Shown in pieces: positions 1 to 12,642 of a stretch of DNA of 64,000 nucleotides; the first letter of the stretch is position 1, and the number at the start of each line of letters is the position of its first letter. Made by a program: the position numbers and the translations under genes. This stretch comes from Macrotrachela quadricornifera. Lineage: Eukaryota > Rotifera > Eurotatoria > Philodinida > Philodinidae. The notes beneath the pieces were generated by a model. That model made no database searches and was not told the origin of the DNA. It worked only from the letters and a program-made list of their open reading frames with translations. Location: the NCBI GenBank assembly GCA_022393335.1, contig JAJEKB010021931.1:1-64000 (forward strand). The letters run 5' to 3'.

Positions 1-1440
1 TTATCGTCATTTTTTTTGACTAGATTCAAGGTTTTCCCCATCGACTCCGTTGTTGTTCCAGCAAGCTTTCCGGTCCGAAATACTACGTTTATTTCACCCT
101 TTGAAGTAGTCGAAAAATTTTAACATTTCTATGGAATGTTCTCTTGACAAAATGTTTCGCTAGAATTTGAATTCAAGAAAATAGTCAATGTCAAAATGCC
201 ACTTAAAAGAACCTTAACTTTCAGTATACCCTCCTATCAACATTTTCGTTTATTGAATAAGTCCTCTTAGAGGGTAATAGAACCGTAAGTTTTTGATAAA
301 TCTATGCCTATGTCTCTTCATTACTGACCACTATTATGCCTTCACTTTATAGATTCAGATGCACATCATTGAAACAAATGTAGCGTAGAATAAACACAAA
401 TGATATAATGGTACTTACCGTCAGAGAGTGTATAAGAAAGGCGGAAGGTGGGAAGAGTATGTGAATGTACTAGTTATAAATCTAAATGAAAGTAAAAGAA
501 ACTGAATAAAAACGCGACGAACACACTTTTTATACACTTTTCATTCCAGTGATCAATGATGCATGGATCCTCTTTTTCCCACTTCAACGAAAAAAAAAGT
601 AAATAGTGAGAAAAAAACCAATAAACAACGCTTTTTCCTTATCAAGCAAGTAACGGATATTATATGTGATCAGTTATAAAAAGAATCATTAGCAAGCTCT
701 CTCACGTTAACGAAACACCTGCAGGTAGTCACATACTAGACCCTATAGCCAGGCAATTATCGTTTTTTTATATTTTTTAAAGCATGAAGACAAGACGAAT
801 AGTTTGTGCGTGAACTCTTGCAACATAATAGAAAAAATGCGCAGACATCAAAGAGAAGGTCTTTGACGTGAATATTGAATTATTGAGATAAAAAATAATT
901 ATGCAAATCAGGAGAATACGGTGGCATTGTGTACTAGATTGTTATAGATAGTATTTTACACTACTTTATAAATTCAAGAAATCATTTGAACAAATAAAGC
1001 AGAGACAATGTCATCTAATGAATATCTTCACTGACGCGAAATCTGAATCAGGACAAGCAAAGTCACTCTCATCCTTATTCTTATTGAAATATGTCTCATT
1101 TCATTATAGTTCTCAATATATTACAAACAATTTTCATGGATTTACCATCTCTTCTTCATGCAAATAATATATACGAATAGAATAGTTAAGATATTCATTA
1201 TATTAAGCTCACAGAAACTATTGTTATTGTAGTTTATCGTATAGCTTATCTCTTTTTGAAACTACGTCCGACGCAAAAGATGTCAGTCATCAGAACTCGT
1301 CACTGAATGTCAAAGTCGTGTCCGAATGTTTCGTTGTCTGATCCCTCATACTTTTGTCTCTATTTCCAAGTTTACAATGTCTTTTTTATTTTGAATGCAC
1401 TATGCTGTCTATAAAATTCCGTATACACAGTTTAAATTGA
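1..1440. other. Non-coding AT-rich DNA
   Basis: I see no gene, RNA or clear repeat here. All frames are broken by frequent stops and no splice-joined reading frame is apparent. Confidence 0.6.
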
Positions 1441-1990
1441 ACGTCAATCAAAATTTCATTAATACCAACTGCTAATAGAAGACTGAGATGAAAAAATGCA
1501 TGAAGATTGAAGATAATGGTAGAAAGAATGTAAACATAACCAAGGTAATTTGTCATCACCAATATAATAGCGATGAATTCAAAGATAAAATTGCTCGTTT
1601 GCCGAGCACGTCAGTTATGTTATTTAAAGCAAAATTTTCCACACATACACTACACTATACATCAATCAAAATTTTATCAATTTCGAATAGACGTATAAAA
1701 ATCAAATATAAGTTATACGTCACTCAAAATTGTGTCAATTTCTACTGCTCATAGAAAAATAAGATAAAAAAGAAAAAAAATGCATGATAATTGAAGGTAA
1801 TGGTAGAACGAATGTAAACATATTCAAGGAAAGCTGTCATCATCAATATAATAGTCATGGATTCAAAAATAACTTTGCTTGTATGTCGAACACACCAGTG
1901 GTGTTTTTCAAAACAAAGTTCCACATACATACATGACACTATACGTCAATAAAAACTTCGTCAGTTTCGTTGAGCTTAAATGGGAAGCCG
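1441..1990. repeat. Degenerate tandem repeat, about 220 bp period
   Basis: A unit beginning acgtcaatcaaaattt recurs at about 1441, 1659 (short partial), 1717 and 1943. Between 1441 and 1943 two long units align along their length, sharing for example the blocks aatggtagaa and gaatgtaaacata. They differ by many substitutions, so the duplication is old. Short open frames inside are products of the repeat and not genes. Confidence 0.75.
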
Positions 1991-3225
1991 ATGGGTGAAA
2001 AATAAATGAATATAAACTAAGCAATAATTCATCTGTATTGAAGTCTATGGTAAAGAAGATTTAAAATAACGAGTCGAATTAGATATTAAAAAAGTAATTT
2101 ATTTGCATTGAATTGCTTTGTAAATAGATTTCAAATTAAATAATCAAGCCATAAATGGGAAATAATCCATTTATGGGCCATTTTTTACAAGGTACGACCG
2201 TTGTTGCTCAATTGATGTTCATCAATTTGGCTAGCTGTTATATATATCATAGAGAAAAATATTTGGGAAATTTTTAGTCGAACTGTTTCAAAAAATTATT
2301 ATTGCATTCTCTAGATACTAATTTTTTTCAGAGCACGACCACTAGAAAAAGCAAATCTTTTTCCAATTCATTTTTATGATTTTGATGGCATAAGTATCTC
2401 ATAAAACGATCAATCCCAATTTCATCAATTTCGTATATTTTATTTTCACTTTTCTCTTCAACTTCTCTCACATTTCCAAGTCATAGGACTTAAAATTTTG
2501 GTTTTTTATTTTCTATCTTTTGCTGATTTTCTAAAAGTCACTCAACCAAAACAAGTATTTGCATTTATTTTGGGTTTTTGCGGTAATGCCTTCAAAAATA
2601 GAAGATGCTGCTGCTAGCTTGAAAAAGCACAATCATAGTCTCGAGTGCCAGCCACAACAATCAACAACAACTAAAAATATATAAAGAACTGGACACGTTA
2701 GTAAAAGATCCGTGACCACAAAAGTAAGCCAACGAAGCTTCATAAACATCGTTCAATCAAAGAATTTAATGAACATTGACTATTAATCAAAAAATAAATG
2801 ATAAAATTAAGTGTAAATTTTTGATAATGTTATTTTTATACATGATAGTTAAAATTAAAATGATTTTTTTAGTTGAAGGTAATACTAGTAGAGTAATATA
2901 ACAAAGGATTCAGATGAAGGTTAAAGATAAATAGTTATCTAAATGATGAAGTTAGATTAAATATGAATTTCATGATAGACTGAGATCACGTACTTGAAAT
3001 AAATAGTAATTAATTCAAGGAAAAAGCAGATGATTTTTTGTCTGATTAATGATTGTCAATAGAATGGACCTTTTAATTTAGATTAAGTTTTTTTTTATTT
3101 CCCATTTAATACTAAATTTGAATTTTTTCGATTTAGCACTTGATTTATTTAATGTTAAGTTAAAGTCTTTGCATTAGGCAAATATCAGATAATTTTAAGC
3201 TTTTCTTTATTCTAGTATGATCTTA
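1991..3225. other. Non-coding AT-rich DNA
   Basis: No gene or mobile element recognised. Only low-complexity AT-rich sequence with short homopolymer runs is visible. Confidence 0.6.
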
Positions 3226-3362
3226 TCCTGGTGCTGCTTCGAGACATAAAAAAAGACGAGTCTCGATGCCCTGGATAGTCAGACCAAGACTATGGTTTTT
3301 TCTGAGTGAGCCAGTCTTAAGCTTTGCGAGGATCGTTTTTTGTGCGATCCTCGCCAGTAACA
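3226..3362 (+). other. Cluster of three hairpins, possible structured RNA
   Basis: Within about 130 bases, GC-richer than the surroundings, three stem-loops occur in series: TCGAGAC/GTCTCGA, ATAGTC/GACTAT and a perfect ten-pair stem GCGAGGATCG/CGATCCTCGC closing a T-rich loop. The strand is arbitrary because hairpins read on both. It matches no RNA family I can name, and I could not fit a hammerhead core, an Sm-site small nuclear RNA or a spliced leader to it. It could equally be the end of a short transposable element. Confidence 0.35.
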
Positions 3363-3666
3363 CGTTTTATTCACACAAAAGCGAAAATAAAGGTTAAAAG
3401 TAGTCTACTCCTGATTGTCTTGATTTAATCTAGTTTTTTATTAACTCATCATGCTTACTCTTATAAATTGAATGTGTATTGTGATTATTAATAAAATTAT
3501 AAGATAAAGGGTAAGGATGACTTTCATTCATTTAGAATACTGATCAGATATAATCTATTTTTTAAAGTTTATATCTAAATTGTGACTATACAAAAAAAAA
3601 ATATCAACATTATGACTCGTGAAAATTCAAAAACTAACATATGACATGAATAAAATAAAAAGAATA

Positions 3667-5861
3667 CAGTAAAACCTTCATAAGATGAACGCCAACGGAA
3701 CCATTCAAAACGCGTTCATTATATAGAGGTGTCTCATTAAGTGAACACATAGATGTATACAGTGCATGGGGAATGTTACAGATTGATACGTACACACCTT
3801 TCTTATTAAAAATTCCTCTAATTACGCAGCGCATAGAATAAAAAGATATTTCTTCATTCGTTCTACATGATTATTCAAGTTTTATGAGACAAAATTACAA
3901 AAAAATATTTTTTTCCATTTATTAAACATTTTAATTTTATTTTTACGAAAATAATCATCGATCTTTACTTGTTTGACTTCCCTTGAGTCAATGAAGAGTT
4001 GAGTAAGTTGTGAATCCAATTGAGAAACAAGTGAATTTAATTCTGGGTGTCGAGTAGAAGCCAGAATATATAATCGTCTGACCATTTCCATTGTGTCAAT
4101 GAGCTTTGGTGGTGCTTCAGTCGGTGTATCATCGTCCTCGTCATTATTGTTCTGATTTTTGTTGCCACATTCTTTATCGACGATGGTCACTTTATTGTCC
4201 AAGTTGTCCCACTCATTGAAAGCTGGCGTATCTAAGTCCATTTCGCTCAATTCCTTTGCTGAAAGACATTATTCATCAATATGAATACGAGTAAGAAGTC
4301 TATCGAGATCTTTTAATGCTGTTGTAATATCATCAGTAATAATTTCTTCGTCTGAATCATTATCATTATCGAATGCAATAGTAGTAGCAACTTGAGTCTT
4401 TGGGTCAACGAAGGCTGCCACCCGAAATGTGTTGTGCATCATCGATTGAGTGACATCTTCCCAAACACTTTTTGTCCAAGTTACGGCGTCAAGCGTTGTG
4501 ATGATAATGTCATATGATGAGGTGGCGACGATGCAACGCGATATTACGCGTTTCATAAGATGTTGACCTAAGTAAATTCATGATTATATTTAGTGAAATG
4601 TAGAAAATGAGAATACTCACGATAATGACACTTGAAATTCTTGATTATCCCTTGATCAAGTGGTTGTAGCTTCGATGTTGTGTTAGGAGAAAAGAATTTG
4701 GCACATATGTTAGAATATTCAATATTAGGATTATGACATGGTACCTGGTCAATAAACAATAAAATATTGCGCTTTTGCTTGATCATTGTTTTCTTCACAT
4801 TATCGAGTCACTCCTCGAACAGGCTGGCAGTCATCCAACTGCTACGATTTGATCGCCATGTAACAGGTAAATCTTTAACATTTAAATGTTTAAAGTATCT
4901 TGGATTAGCTGATTTACTTTGAACGAAAAAATTAATAGAAAAGAATGGGAGAGATTGAAAAGAAAATATAGAACTTACCGATAAGAAATAGTTTTAATTT
5001 GTCTGTACCTGTCATATTGGTACATAGAAGAACAGTAAAGCGCTCTTTTAATCTTTTTCCACCTTTGCAAGTATCTTTAGTCGTGACGAGTAAACGATTT
5101 GGTAGTGCTTTGAAAAATAGACCAGTTTCGTCGACATCATAAATATCATTAGGATCGTAATTATCAATGATTGTTGGTAAGCGCTTTTTCCATTCATCGA
5201 CAGTTGTAAAGTCAACCGCTGCTGCTTCATCACAGACAGTTCGATATTGTATACTATGATGCTTGTGAAACTTTTCCAACCAACCATTGTTTGCTTTGAA
5301 GTCGTCAGCATTTGGACCACCTAATTCTTGACGAATTTATCGTGCTCGTTCTTGTAAAAGAGGGCCAGAGATGCGAAAGTTTTTACTACGTTGTGCCACG
5401 AACCATTCATATACTTTTTGATCTAGCTATTGACTGAGTTCATTACGTAGATTACGCTTCTTGTTTGAGTTTTCATTTTGTTCGTAATTTTCCATATACT
5501 CGACTTTGCGCTCGATAATGTTTCAAATACTAACGATTGAGATCTTGTAGTGGTCAGTCAACGTATGGTACAAAACGTTTGCTTCATGTTTACGAATTAA
5601 CTCTATTTTTTCAGAAAGTGTTAATGTGTGCTTTGTTGCCATTTAAGAATTGTAGATAGAAAAAGAGCGTTATTCTTGTAGACACAGCCGATCAGTTCGT
5701 TCTTGACTATTCATATTCATTGTTCTTTTTCAATACATGCGACGAATTTTGTTGTAATGAATAGACCATCAATGAATTTTGCAGTCACTGTTTTAGAATG
5801 CACGGTGTTCAAACAAGGGATGTTCAATAAATAAAAATGTTCATTGGGAGAAGTTTTACTG
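3667..5861 (-). mobile_element. Tigger/pogo-type DNA transposon, 2195 bp
   Basis: The ends are short terminal inverted repeats starting CAGTAAAAC (left end 3667; right end reads gttttactg up to 5861). They are flanked by TA dinucleotides at 3665-3666 and 5862-5863, the target duplication of Tc1/mariner-pogo elements. The interior, read on the minus strand, encodes a CENP-B-like DNA-binding domain and a DDE_1 transposase, so the family call is firm. The copy is dead: the transposase frame has at least four stops. Confidence 0.9.
3882..5642 (-). pseudogene. Tigger/pogo transposase, inactivated
   Basis: Reading leftwards from an ATG at 5642, the protein starts with a CENP-B-type helix-turn-helix, then a second DNA-binding segment (WFVAQRSKNF and NGWLEKF), then a DDE_1 catalytic domain. 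The three aspartates expected in pogo elements survive in YDVDETG, FIDQVPCH and LQPLDQG. Two introns can be read and restore family-typical protein: 4917-4978 (donor GTAAGT) and 4568-4620 (donor GTGAGT). In-frame stops lie at 5523-5525, 5427-5429, 5337-5339 and 4808-4810. A further stop at 4269-4271 ends the third coding segment, and the C-terminal acidic and KIDDYF-containing tail continues in 3882-4250. That last break could be an unrecognised splice site or damage. The protein would cut and paste the element; this copy cannot make it intact. Confidence 0.88.
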
Positions 5862-5863
5862 TA

Positions 5864-6744
5864 TATATAAATGATTTTTAACTAGTTATTGGTTCATTTA
5901 TTTTCTAAATAAATATTCTCTTCCAAGTACTACAAGATGTGACGGTATTGAAAGCTCACTGGATCCATCCATTGTCGAGTGTACATCTTGGATCGGACAT
6001 TCTCACCACTATGTCAATAACTAGACTAATTAGAATTCTAGTACAAATTTAATAAAGCATCAATTCATTATGTGAAACAATCTACGTTTCTTTTCTTTTA
6101 ACATACTATGACAAGATTTGCAGAAATAAAAGAAATTACATATAGTTCATTTGGTTATGACCTACGCGTTAATTATTTCTCTTTCTTGTATTAAGCACAT
6201 TGCTTATCATAATTTCTTTTTTTCTTAGCATATATTATCGTAGGCAGTCGTCTACCATCGTTTGAGTGAGGATTGTAATCACCGATCTGACAGCACCGGT
6301 CGTGTTTATGAGTAACTACAGTAATATATATGCTTTTTCTTATCTCTTTTTTTTATATAATCCTCAGAAAAAAAAATGCCGACTGAGAAAAAAGAAAGGA
6401 ATTGAAGAAAGAAAAAGAACAACACTTGCTTTCTGCTGTGTTCTCAGAGAATCAAAGAAAAAAAAGAATGGAAAAAATTATATGTCGGATGGTAAAACGG
6501 GCATAAAAATTGATGGAAAATAAAATACATCAAGTTTTATATCCATTTTATCATTTTGATGCAATTTTTTTTATTTTTTATTTCATGGGCTTCTCTTGTA
6601 AAACTGCATTAGATGTCACTCATCTTTTAAATCATTACTTTTTTCTGTGACCAAAGTCTTTTATTATCTAGAGTAGGAATCCTATTCTATACAAAAAAAA
6701 ATACAAAATTTATTTTAATTTTAGAGACATATATCATCATTGAA
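5864..6744. other. Intergenic DNA upstream of the TM9SF2-type gene
   Basis: AT-rich with A/T homopolymers and no supportable gene. It presumably contains the promoter of the next gene, but I see no convincing TATA box at a sensible distance. Confidence 0.5.
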
Positions 6745-9700
6745 ATGTGCATTATGCAACATATATTTGCTCTTGCACTCTTCTTTTCAATAATATATAC
6801 CTCGTATTCCTTTCGTTCGATACCCAATATGTTTTGTAAATATGCATTACGGGGCTCCAAATGTAAGGTTAGTATGATCATTAATAAAATCAAAATTATC
6901 TTTCTAAAAGTCATAAATGACGAAAATCAATCATTAGTAAGACATGTGATTAAAAGAACATAATGACGTCTTTGATTGAGATCCGAAGTTTCGAGCGCCT
7001 TCTTTCTTTTGTAAAACGAGAGTTTTCCACGTATCTAAGGTATTCATCAAGTAAAACTTGGAAACAACTCGAGAAGTACTTAAAAGTTCATAATAATTCT
7101 AAAAAGTGAAAAATATGTCAAAATGAATCTGTTTTTACGTGTGATTTAGGTTTTATATGCTTTCACGAGTTTCGTATAAATTAGAACAAGGAAAAACTAT
7201 AAGTTCATGATACATATAGCGGTATTTTAAGATTTATTATATTCGAAAGTTATTTTTCGTGAGAAACTCTTGGAGAAACACGATCAGTTTCAAGCACACA
7301 CTGCAGAAGTTACTAAATTCTGTCAATGTTGTTATTTTCTTTGAGACCAAGGTCGACGTGTATGCAAATCGACTTGATTCATTTCAATCGGTGTTGGTCT
7401 ACGATTATGATTCGTAAGTATTTAGATTTTTTATTTTTATTTTTTGAAGAAAGGAGTTTCTTATAGATTTGATTTTTGTACTGCATCTAACAAAACATCG
7501 TTAACACAAAATCTAGGTCAAACACTAATTGGTCATCGGATTCGTCCTACACCGTACAAAGTAAGAACCTTTTATTTAGGCAGCTTTTCATTTTTCTTTG
7601 CTTTGTTTAGTTTAACTTTCTTGAAAATCAAAAGTGTGTAAAAGTGTGTACGAAAACGTACAATTTAGGTAACATTCACCAACAAGATTTGCTCAAGCAA
7701 TTAATGAAAAGCATTGCTGAAAACTATCAACAACATTGGATTATTGATAATGTGCCAGTAATGATGTGCTTTGCATATCCAGGACAAAAAGAAGGATGTT
7801 ACCGTGGTACTCCAATCGGTTTCTATTTTCGACAAGATACGATGTGGAATGGAACATTTAATATTTATCATGGAAAGAAAGATACTTTCTACATATACAA
7901 TCATCTCGATTTTACAATTGGTTATCACAGTTGTCAAGGTAAATAAATTAAATTAATTTTAATTTTCCAAATCACATTCATAATTGAGACTTCTTAATAT
8001 ATTTATTTTCTGGAAGTTAAATATAATCTGATCAGGACTTTGTAGAAGATCTTATTTTTATGTATGTTCTAGATGAAATATGGAACATATCTTCTGATGA
8101 AAACTGTGGTCAAATTACTTATGCTATAGTGCGAATTAGCAGGTTCGTTCGTCGTTTTTGACAAATTTATATATAAAAACAATTTCGTATTTTAGTTTGA
8201 ATTCGAAATTGTGCGAACGTAACGTAAGGCCACTTATGTTTCAATCAATATCAGAAGAGATAAAAATACATTACACATATTCAATATATTTTATGAAAGA
8301 CAATATTACTCCATGGGCTTCACGATGGAATTACATTCTTCAAGCGTCCCCATTGACATTTGTCCACTGGTTTACCGTTTCAAATACACTCGGCATTGGA
8401 ATCTTTGGTATGATTGTTGTTTGTATTTATATTTTTCGTTCGTTACGTAAAGACATCAATCGTTATAATCAAATGATCCATGATGTAAGTAAACTGAAAG
8501 ATATTTTATCACATAGAATCTTGATCTTGTCGTGTTTGAACTTATTTTAATTAGGATGATGTACAAAAAAAATTCGGCTGGAAATTGTAAGTAATCACAC
8601 TGAAATAAATATACTCTACAGAATAAAATCTTAAAATATTTCTTCGTTTTGAAGATATAGAAGAGAATGATTTAAGTTTTTGTAAAATAATCTAAAAGTA
8701 AAAATTTGCATATCATCTTCTTCCTTTCTAGACATGGCAAACATCTTAGCAATGATTCATTACAGATCGTGATAGACACGACTAAGACATTATCATAAGC
8801 ACTTTAGTAGTACCCACTTTCCATAGACAGAGAGAAATATAACAATGAAAGTGAAGTCTCCAACGAGATTATTATGAAAATTGCTAACATTTAAATATGT
8901 GTAGATGGTCTTCAGTGCAAAACTCACTGTAATGCATCACAACTTAAAATCTTTTATTCGATGAGAAAATGCTCGAAGATATATAAAGTGTGAAAGAACA
9001 AATAAGTTCATAGTAACAATTTAGAAAAATTCATATTTAATTTTGATTCGATTTAAAAATATTTACTTCATTGACTGAAGAAAATATGTAATTAAATTAA
9101 TTCTTAGGATTCATGGAGATGTATTTCGACCACCACAGAAAGGTATGCTATTATCAATATTTGTCGGAAATGGTGTTCAAATTGCCATCATGGTTTTTAT
9201 TATTTTGAGTACGTATCTTCTATTTTAATTATTTTCACTTCATTCTTCTTTCTTTGTTCAGTATTTGGTGGTTTCGATTTTTTTTCACCAGAAAATCCAG
9301 GATCTATGTTGACCAGTAAATTTCTTCTTTTCTATTTATTCTTTCATTTTAAAGGGATTGTTTCTTTGAAAGCTGCTATATGGTGTTATATTCTTTTGGG
9401 CATGTCTGCAGGTTATATTTCAGCACGTTTGTATAAAAGTAGAAAAACTATTGTTAAGTATTACTATCCTTTTCTATGAGTTATTCATTAATTTTTCTAG
9501 TGTTTGAAGGCGAGAATTGGAAAAATAATGGATTTCTAACAAGTGTGTCATGTGCTGGGTAATAGATTAATGTCGATTGATGTAAAAGTTATTTCTAGAC
9601 TTTTGATTTCAGCCCGATCTTTATTGTCTTCTCCATTCTTACTGTCGTTCATTGGATGAATGATAGTTCAGCAGCTATTCCATTGACAACATATATGATA

Positions 9701-10906
9701 TTGTTTATTCTTTGGTTCTTTATATCTGTACCACTTACGCTTGTTGGTGCTTATTTTGGTTCCCAACAATTGGTAAGAATTAGCAATAATTTACTATAAA
9801 TCACTGATTTTTCAATAATATAACAAAAGATGATTAAAAACCCTGGCCGAATAAATCCAATTCCACGTCAAATACCAAAACAGAAATGGTATTATAATTC
9901 ATATCTATGTAAGAAATGCTGACGAATGAGAATAACAATCGTATTTATTTTATTTTTGTTTCAAAGTAAATTTGGGAAACGCCATTTTTCCATTTTCGTC
10001 CATTTTTGTTTCATACTATTTTATTTTAACTAGCATCTTGTAAGTTATCTTTCCTAGCATTTGCATAATTCTTTCTTTTATATGTTATACATTTTAGATA
10101 TGACACACACTACTACCATCCAATATATTTAATTGTGATATGTGCAATTCATATTTTCATATGTTTCGTAACGATTATACTTTTTTGCTATGTTCAATTA
10201 TCTATTGAGGTAAATTGATATTGATTCAATGATATGAACAAAATCGGAATATTTAAACAAGATTATGTTTATGAAACAAAATCTGTAAAAGTCAGACATA
10301 ACTATTACGATCTATCATTCCGTTGTTTTGAATTATTTATAACCAAATAGTTTGTCGTTTTTTTTTCTTACAGAATTACAATTGGTGGTGGCATCCTTTG
10401 CTAACATCAGGCTTTTCTGCGATATATTTCATTTTATATTCAATCTATTATTTTGCACGATTTTCGAAAATAGTCGGTGGAATTTCAATATTTCTATACT
10501 TTGGCTATACATTGATATTCGCATTCATTCTATTTCTTTTTACTGGTGAGTAAAGAAGATAGTAGTAATATTAAATCCAAAATTTGAAATAAAATATTCA
10601 GATAAACGATATTTTTATCGAATTATTTACTAATTTATACTCACAGGCAAGTTGTTGAATGAAAGAAATCAGATATTCATTTTATGATAAGATATATTAT
10701 ACGAGTTTTTTATTTTGACATGAATGTAGAATTGTTGCTCTAAATAATGAGTTAACGAAAACTACAAATATTTTTTATTTTTCTTTCTTTTTCTAGGAAC
10801 TATTGGCTTTCTTGCTTGTTTTTGGTTCGTTCGTACCATATATTCTCTTATGGGAAAAGAACATCCAACTGATGATGATGCCATTACTAGTACACAGTTT
10901 ATATAA
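6745..10906 (+). CDS. Nonaspanin, transmembrane 9 superfamily member 2 type (17 exons)
   Basis: Nine-helix membrane protein of the endosome/Golgi family TM9SF. Exons read by splice sites and phase: 6745-6867, 7346-7413, 7467-7560, 7635-7938, 8073-8142, 8196-8484, 8555-8586, 9108-9208, 9262-9315, 9373-9438, 9501-9558, 9613-9772, 9830-9908, 9967-10039, 10098-10209, 10374-10545, 10797-10906. Together they give 1965 nt, 654 aa plus stop, close to the 663 aa of human TM9SF2, with every junction in frame. A signal peptide opens the protein. Family landmarks include VCTKTYNLG, HWIIDNVPV, KKDTFYIYNH, WASRWNYIL, LRKDINRYNQ, GWKLIHGDVFRPP, PRQIPKQKWY and FTGTIGFLACFWFVRTIYS. Most introns are 50-75 bp; the longest are the first (478 bp) and the seventh (521 bp). 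TM9SF proteins normally end in a KXD/E Golgi-retention motif. This one instead has a longer tail ending STQFI. The exon 1 donor was chosen as AAG/GTTAGT because it keeps phase; that start region is the least certain part. Confidence 0.94.
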
Positions 10907-12609
10907 CCAAAGTATTTTATTTCAACATGAATTAGTTCATAAGAAACTGGTCAAGTATAATTGTAGTATTGACTAAACAGTAAAAATAATACCATGTGCG
11001 TGAATTAAATATCATTTTTTTACTGTCAAATATAACGAAAAAATGCGAAATATTTGTTGATGATAAATGATAAAAAGAAAACGAATCAATCTTATTTTTC
11101 CAATTGTTATTATTTTTAAAAATATCCGTCCACTAACACACTTTCATTGACGATCATAGTTTCAATATATAATTCATGTAAATACTAAATGCTGAATATA
11201 CGCTAGATGTTCTAGTAATTCAAGCATGATATTGGCGTGTTTTACTTCTTTAGATACTATGTGTCGCAAGTATTTGGATTGATATGTTGTTTTCATTGTG
11301 GAACTCACATCTTTTTTTGAAGAAAAATAGTGAATGTAAGTTTCAAGTCGAGGTTTTTCGAGCCTCTCTCTTACAAACAGGTCCCCGTTGCAGTATATGC
11401 TAAAGCTTTACTGCAAACATATATCTATCAATGTAGAGTAATAACATTATAAAAAATTTACAGTGATACAACTTCTAGCTTATATGAATATGTGAGTTCC
11501 ACATTTTAGCTATAGAAGGGCTGCGTTGACGAGCTTTGTTCACTTAGTTTTCGACAACTTCTTGAATGAAATAAAATTTTTAATAAAAGATTTCCTAGAG
11601 TAATGTTCACTCTACAAAATGCAATGTCACCAAACCGTGAAATCCAGACATTTGTTTATGCAAACCTCACTAAATTCAATCTAGGGTAAGTTGGAGCCTA
11701 TTCAAGCCTCAGGCCTCCGCTCCCTGTGGTCTTATTCCACGCGAAATTATGCTAGTAACGATTTCAAGGCTTTGAATATACTGCGAAAAAGTTTTAGAAA
11801 GTTGAATATAAGAACTGTGTATTGAGACGATTCGATAGACTTCTGAACTATAGATTCGAACTACTACTCTACGGACAAATATACAAACACATAGTTGTAA
11901 TATATTGACATCTTACATTAATTATGGTTGATCGAAGTCAAACAATCGTTATAATCGTCCTTGATATTGTTCTCTACTACGTAATAATGTTGCTTGTTTG
12001 CGTTATAAATATATATTCTTTGTTTTTCATAAAAAAAACGGATGTTTACGTATTCATTTCAATATGTAACAACAATAATTTTCCAGATTAAGATTCTGAC
12101 TTCAGTAAAAAGAATTGCAGTTTTTTCAGTGGTAATAAAATCTGTTCAAGTAAATATTTCTTATACATAAATAGTGTTATTTATCTGTTTTTTTTTCCAT
12201 TTGCATATTTTAAATCTTTTCACATTTCAATAATATTATTGTTCTAATCGTTTTTTTATTTTTAATTCAATCATTTCTGTGTGCTAATTAACTTCAATTT
12301 GTAACTACAAGATCGAAACTTACAAGCAAAAAGTTAATAAATTAACTGTGAACTTTTTTATGTAAGCTCTTTGTGTGTGGATTTTTTTCAGACTTTATCA
12401 ACCTTCGGAAGTAGCTCCGAATCACACAAAATAGTAACCATATGCTATTAAATAAATTCTCGTTTGTCAACGCAGATAATACTTTTTTTCTTTGAACAAA
12501 TTTGATAACTCCATCTAATGCATTTTTGCACTAACAAAATAGCAAACGACAGACAAACACTGCCAATTTTATGTTTTTACAAATTTATTTATCAATATAA
12601 AATAGTGAT
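10907..12609. other. Intergenic DNA between the TM9SF2-type and receptor genes
   Basis: No gene is supported. A weak hairpin (TTGCAGT/ACTGCAA) lies near 11390-11418. The rest is 3'UTR of the upstream gene and unremarkable AT-rich sequence. Confidence 0.5.
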
Positions 12610-12617
12610 TATAAAAG
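12610..12617 (+). promoter_or_regulatory. Possible TATA box of the receptor gene
   Basis: TATAAAAG lies 26 bases before the ATG at 12643. Used as a TATA box it would leave almost no 5' leader, so it may be chance in AT-rich DNA. A leaderless transcript completed by trans-splicing, which is known in rotifers, is another possibility. Confidence 0.25.
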
Positions 12618-12642
12618 TTATTTAAGACGCATATCATTCAAA

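Noticed and set aside
1488..1754. 88-codon frame
   Set aside because: It lies inside an old 220-bp tandem repeat and is not preserved in the sister unit.
3226..3362. Hammerhead ribozyme or spliced-leader RNA
   Set aside because: I could not find the conserved CUGANGA/GAAA core on either strand, nor the known rotifer spliced-leader sequence or a convincing Sm site.
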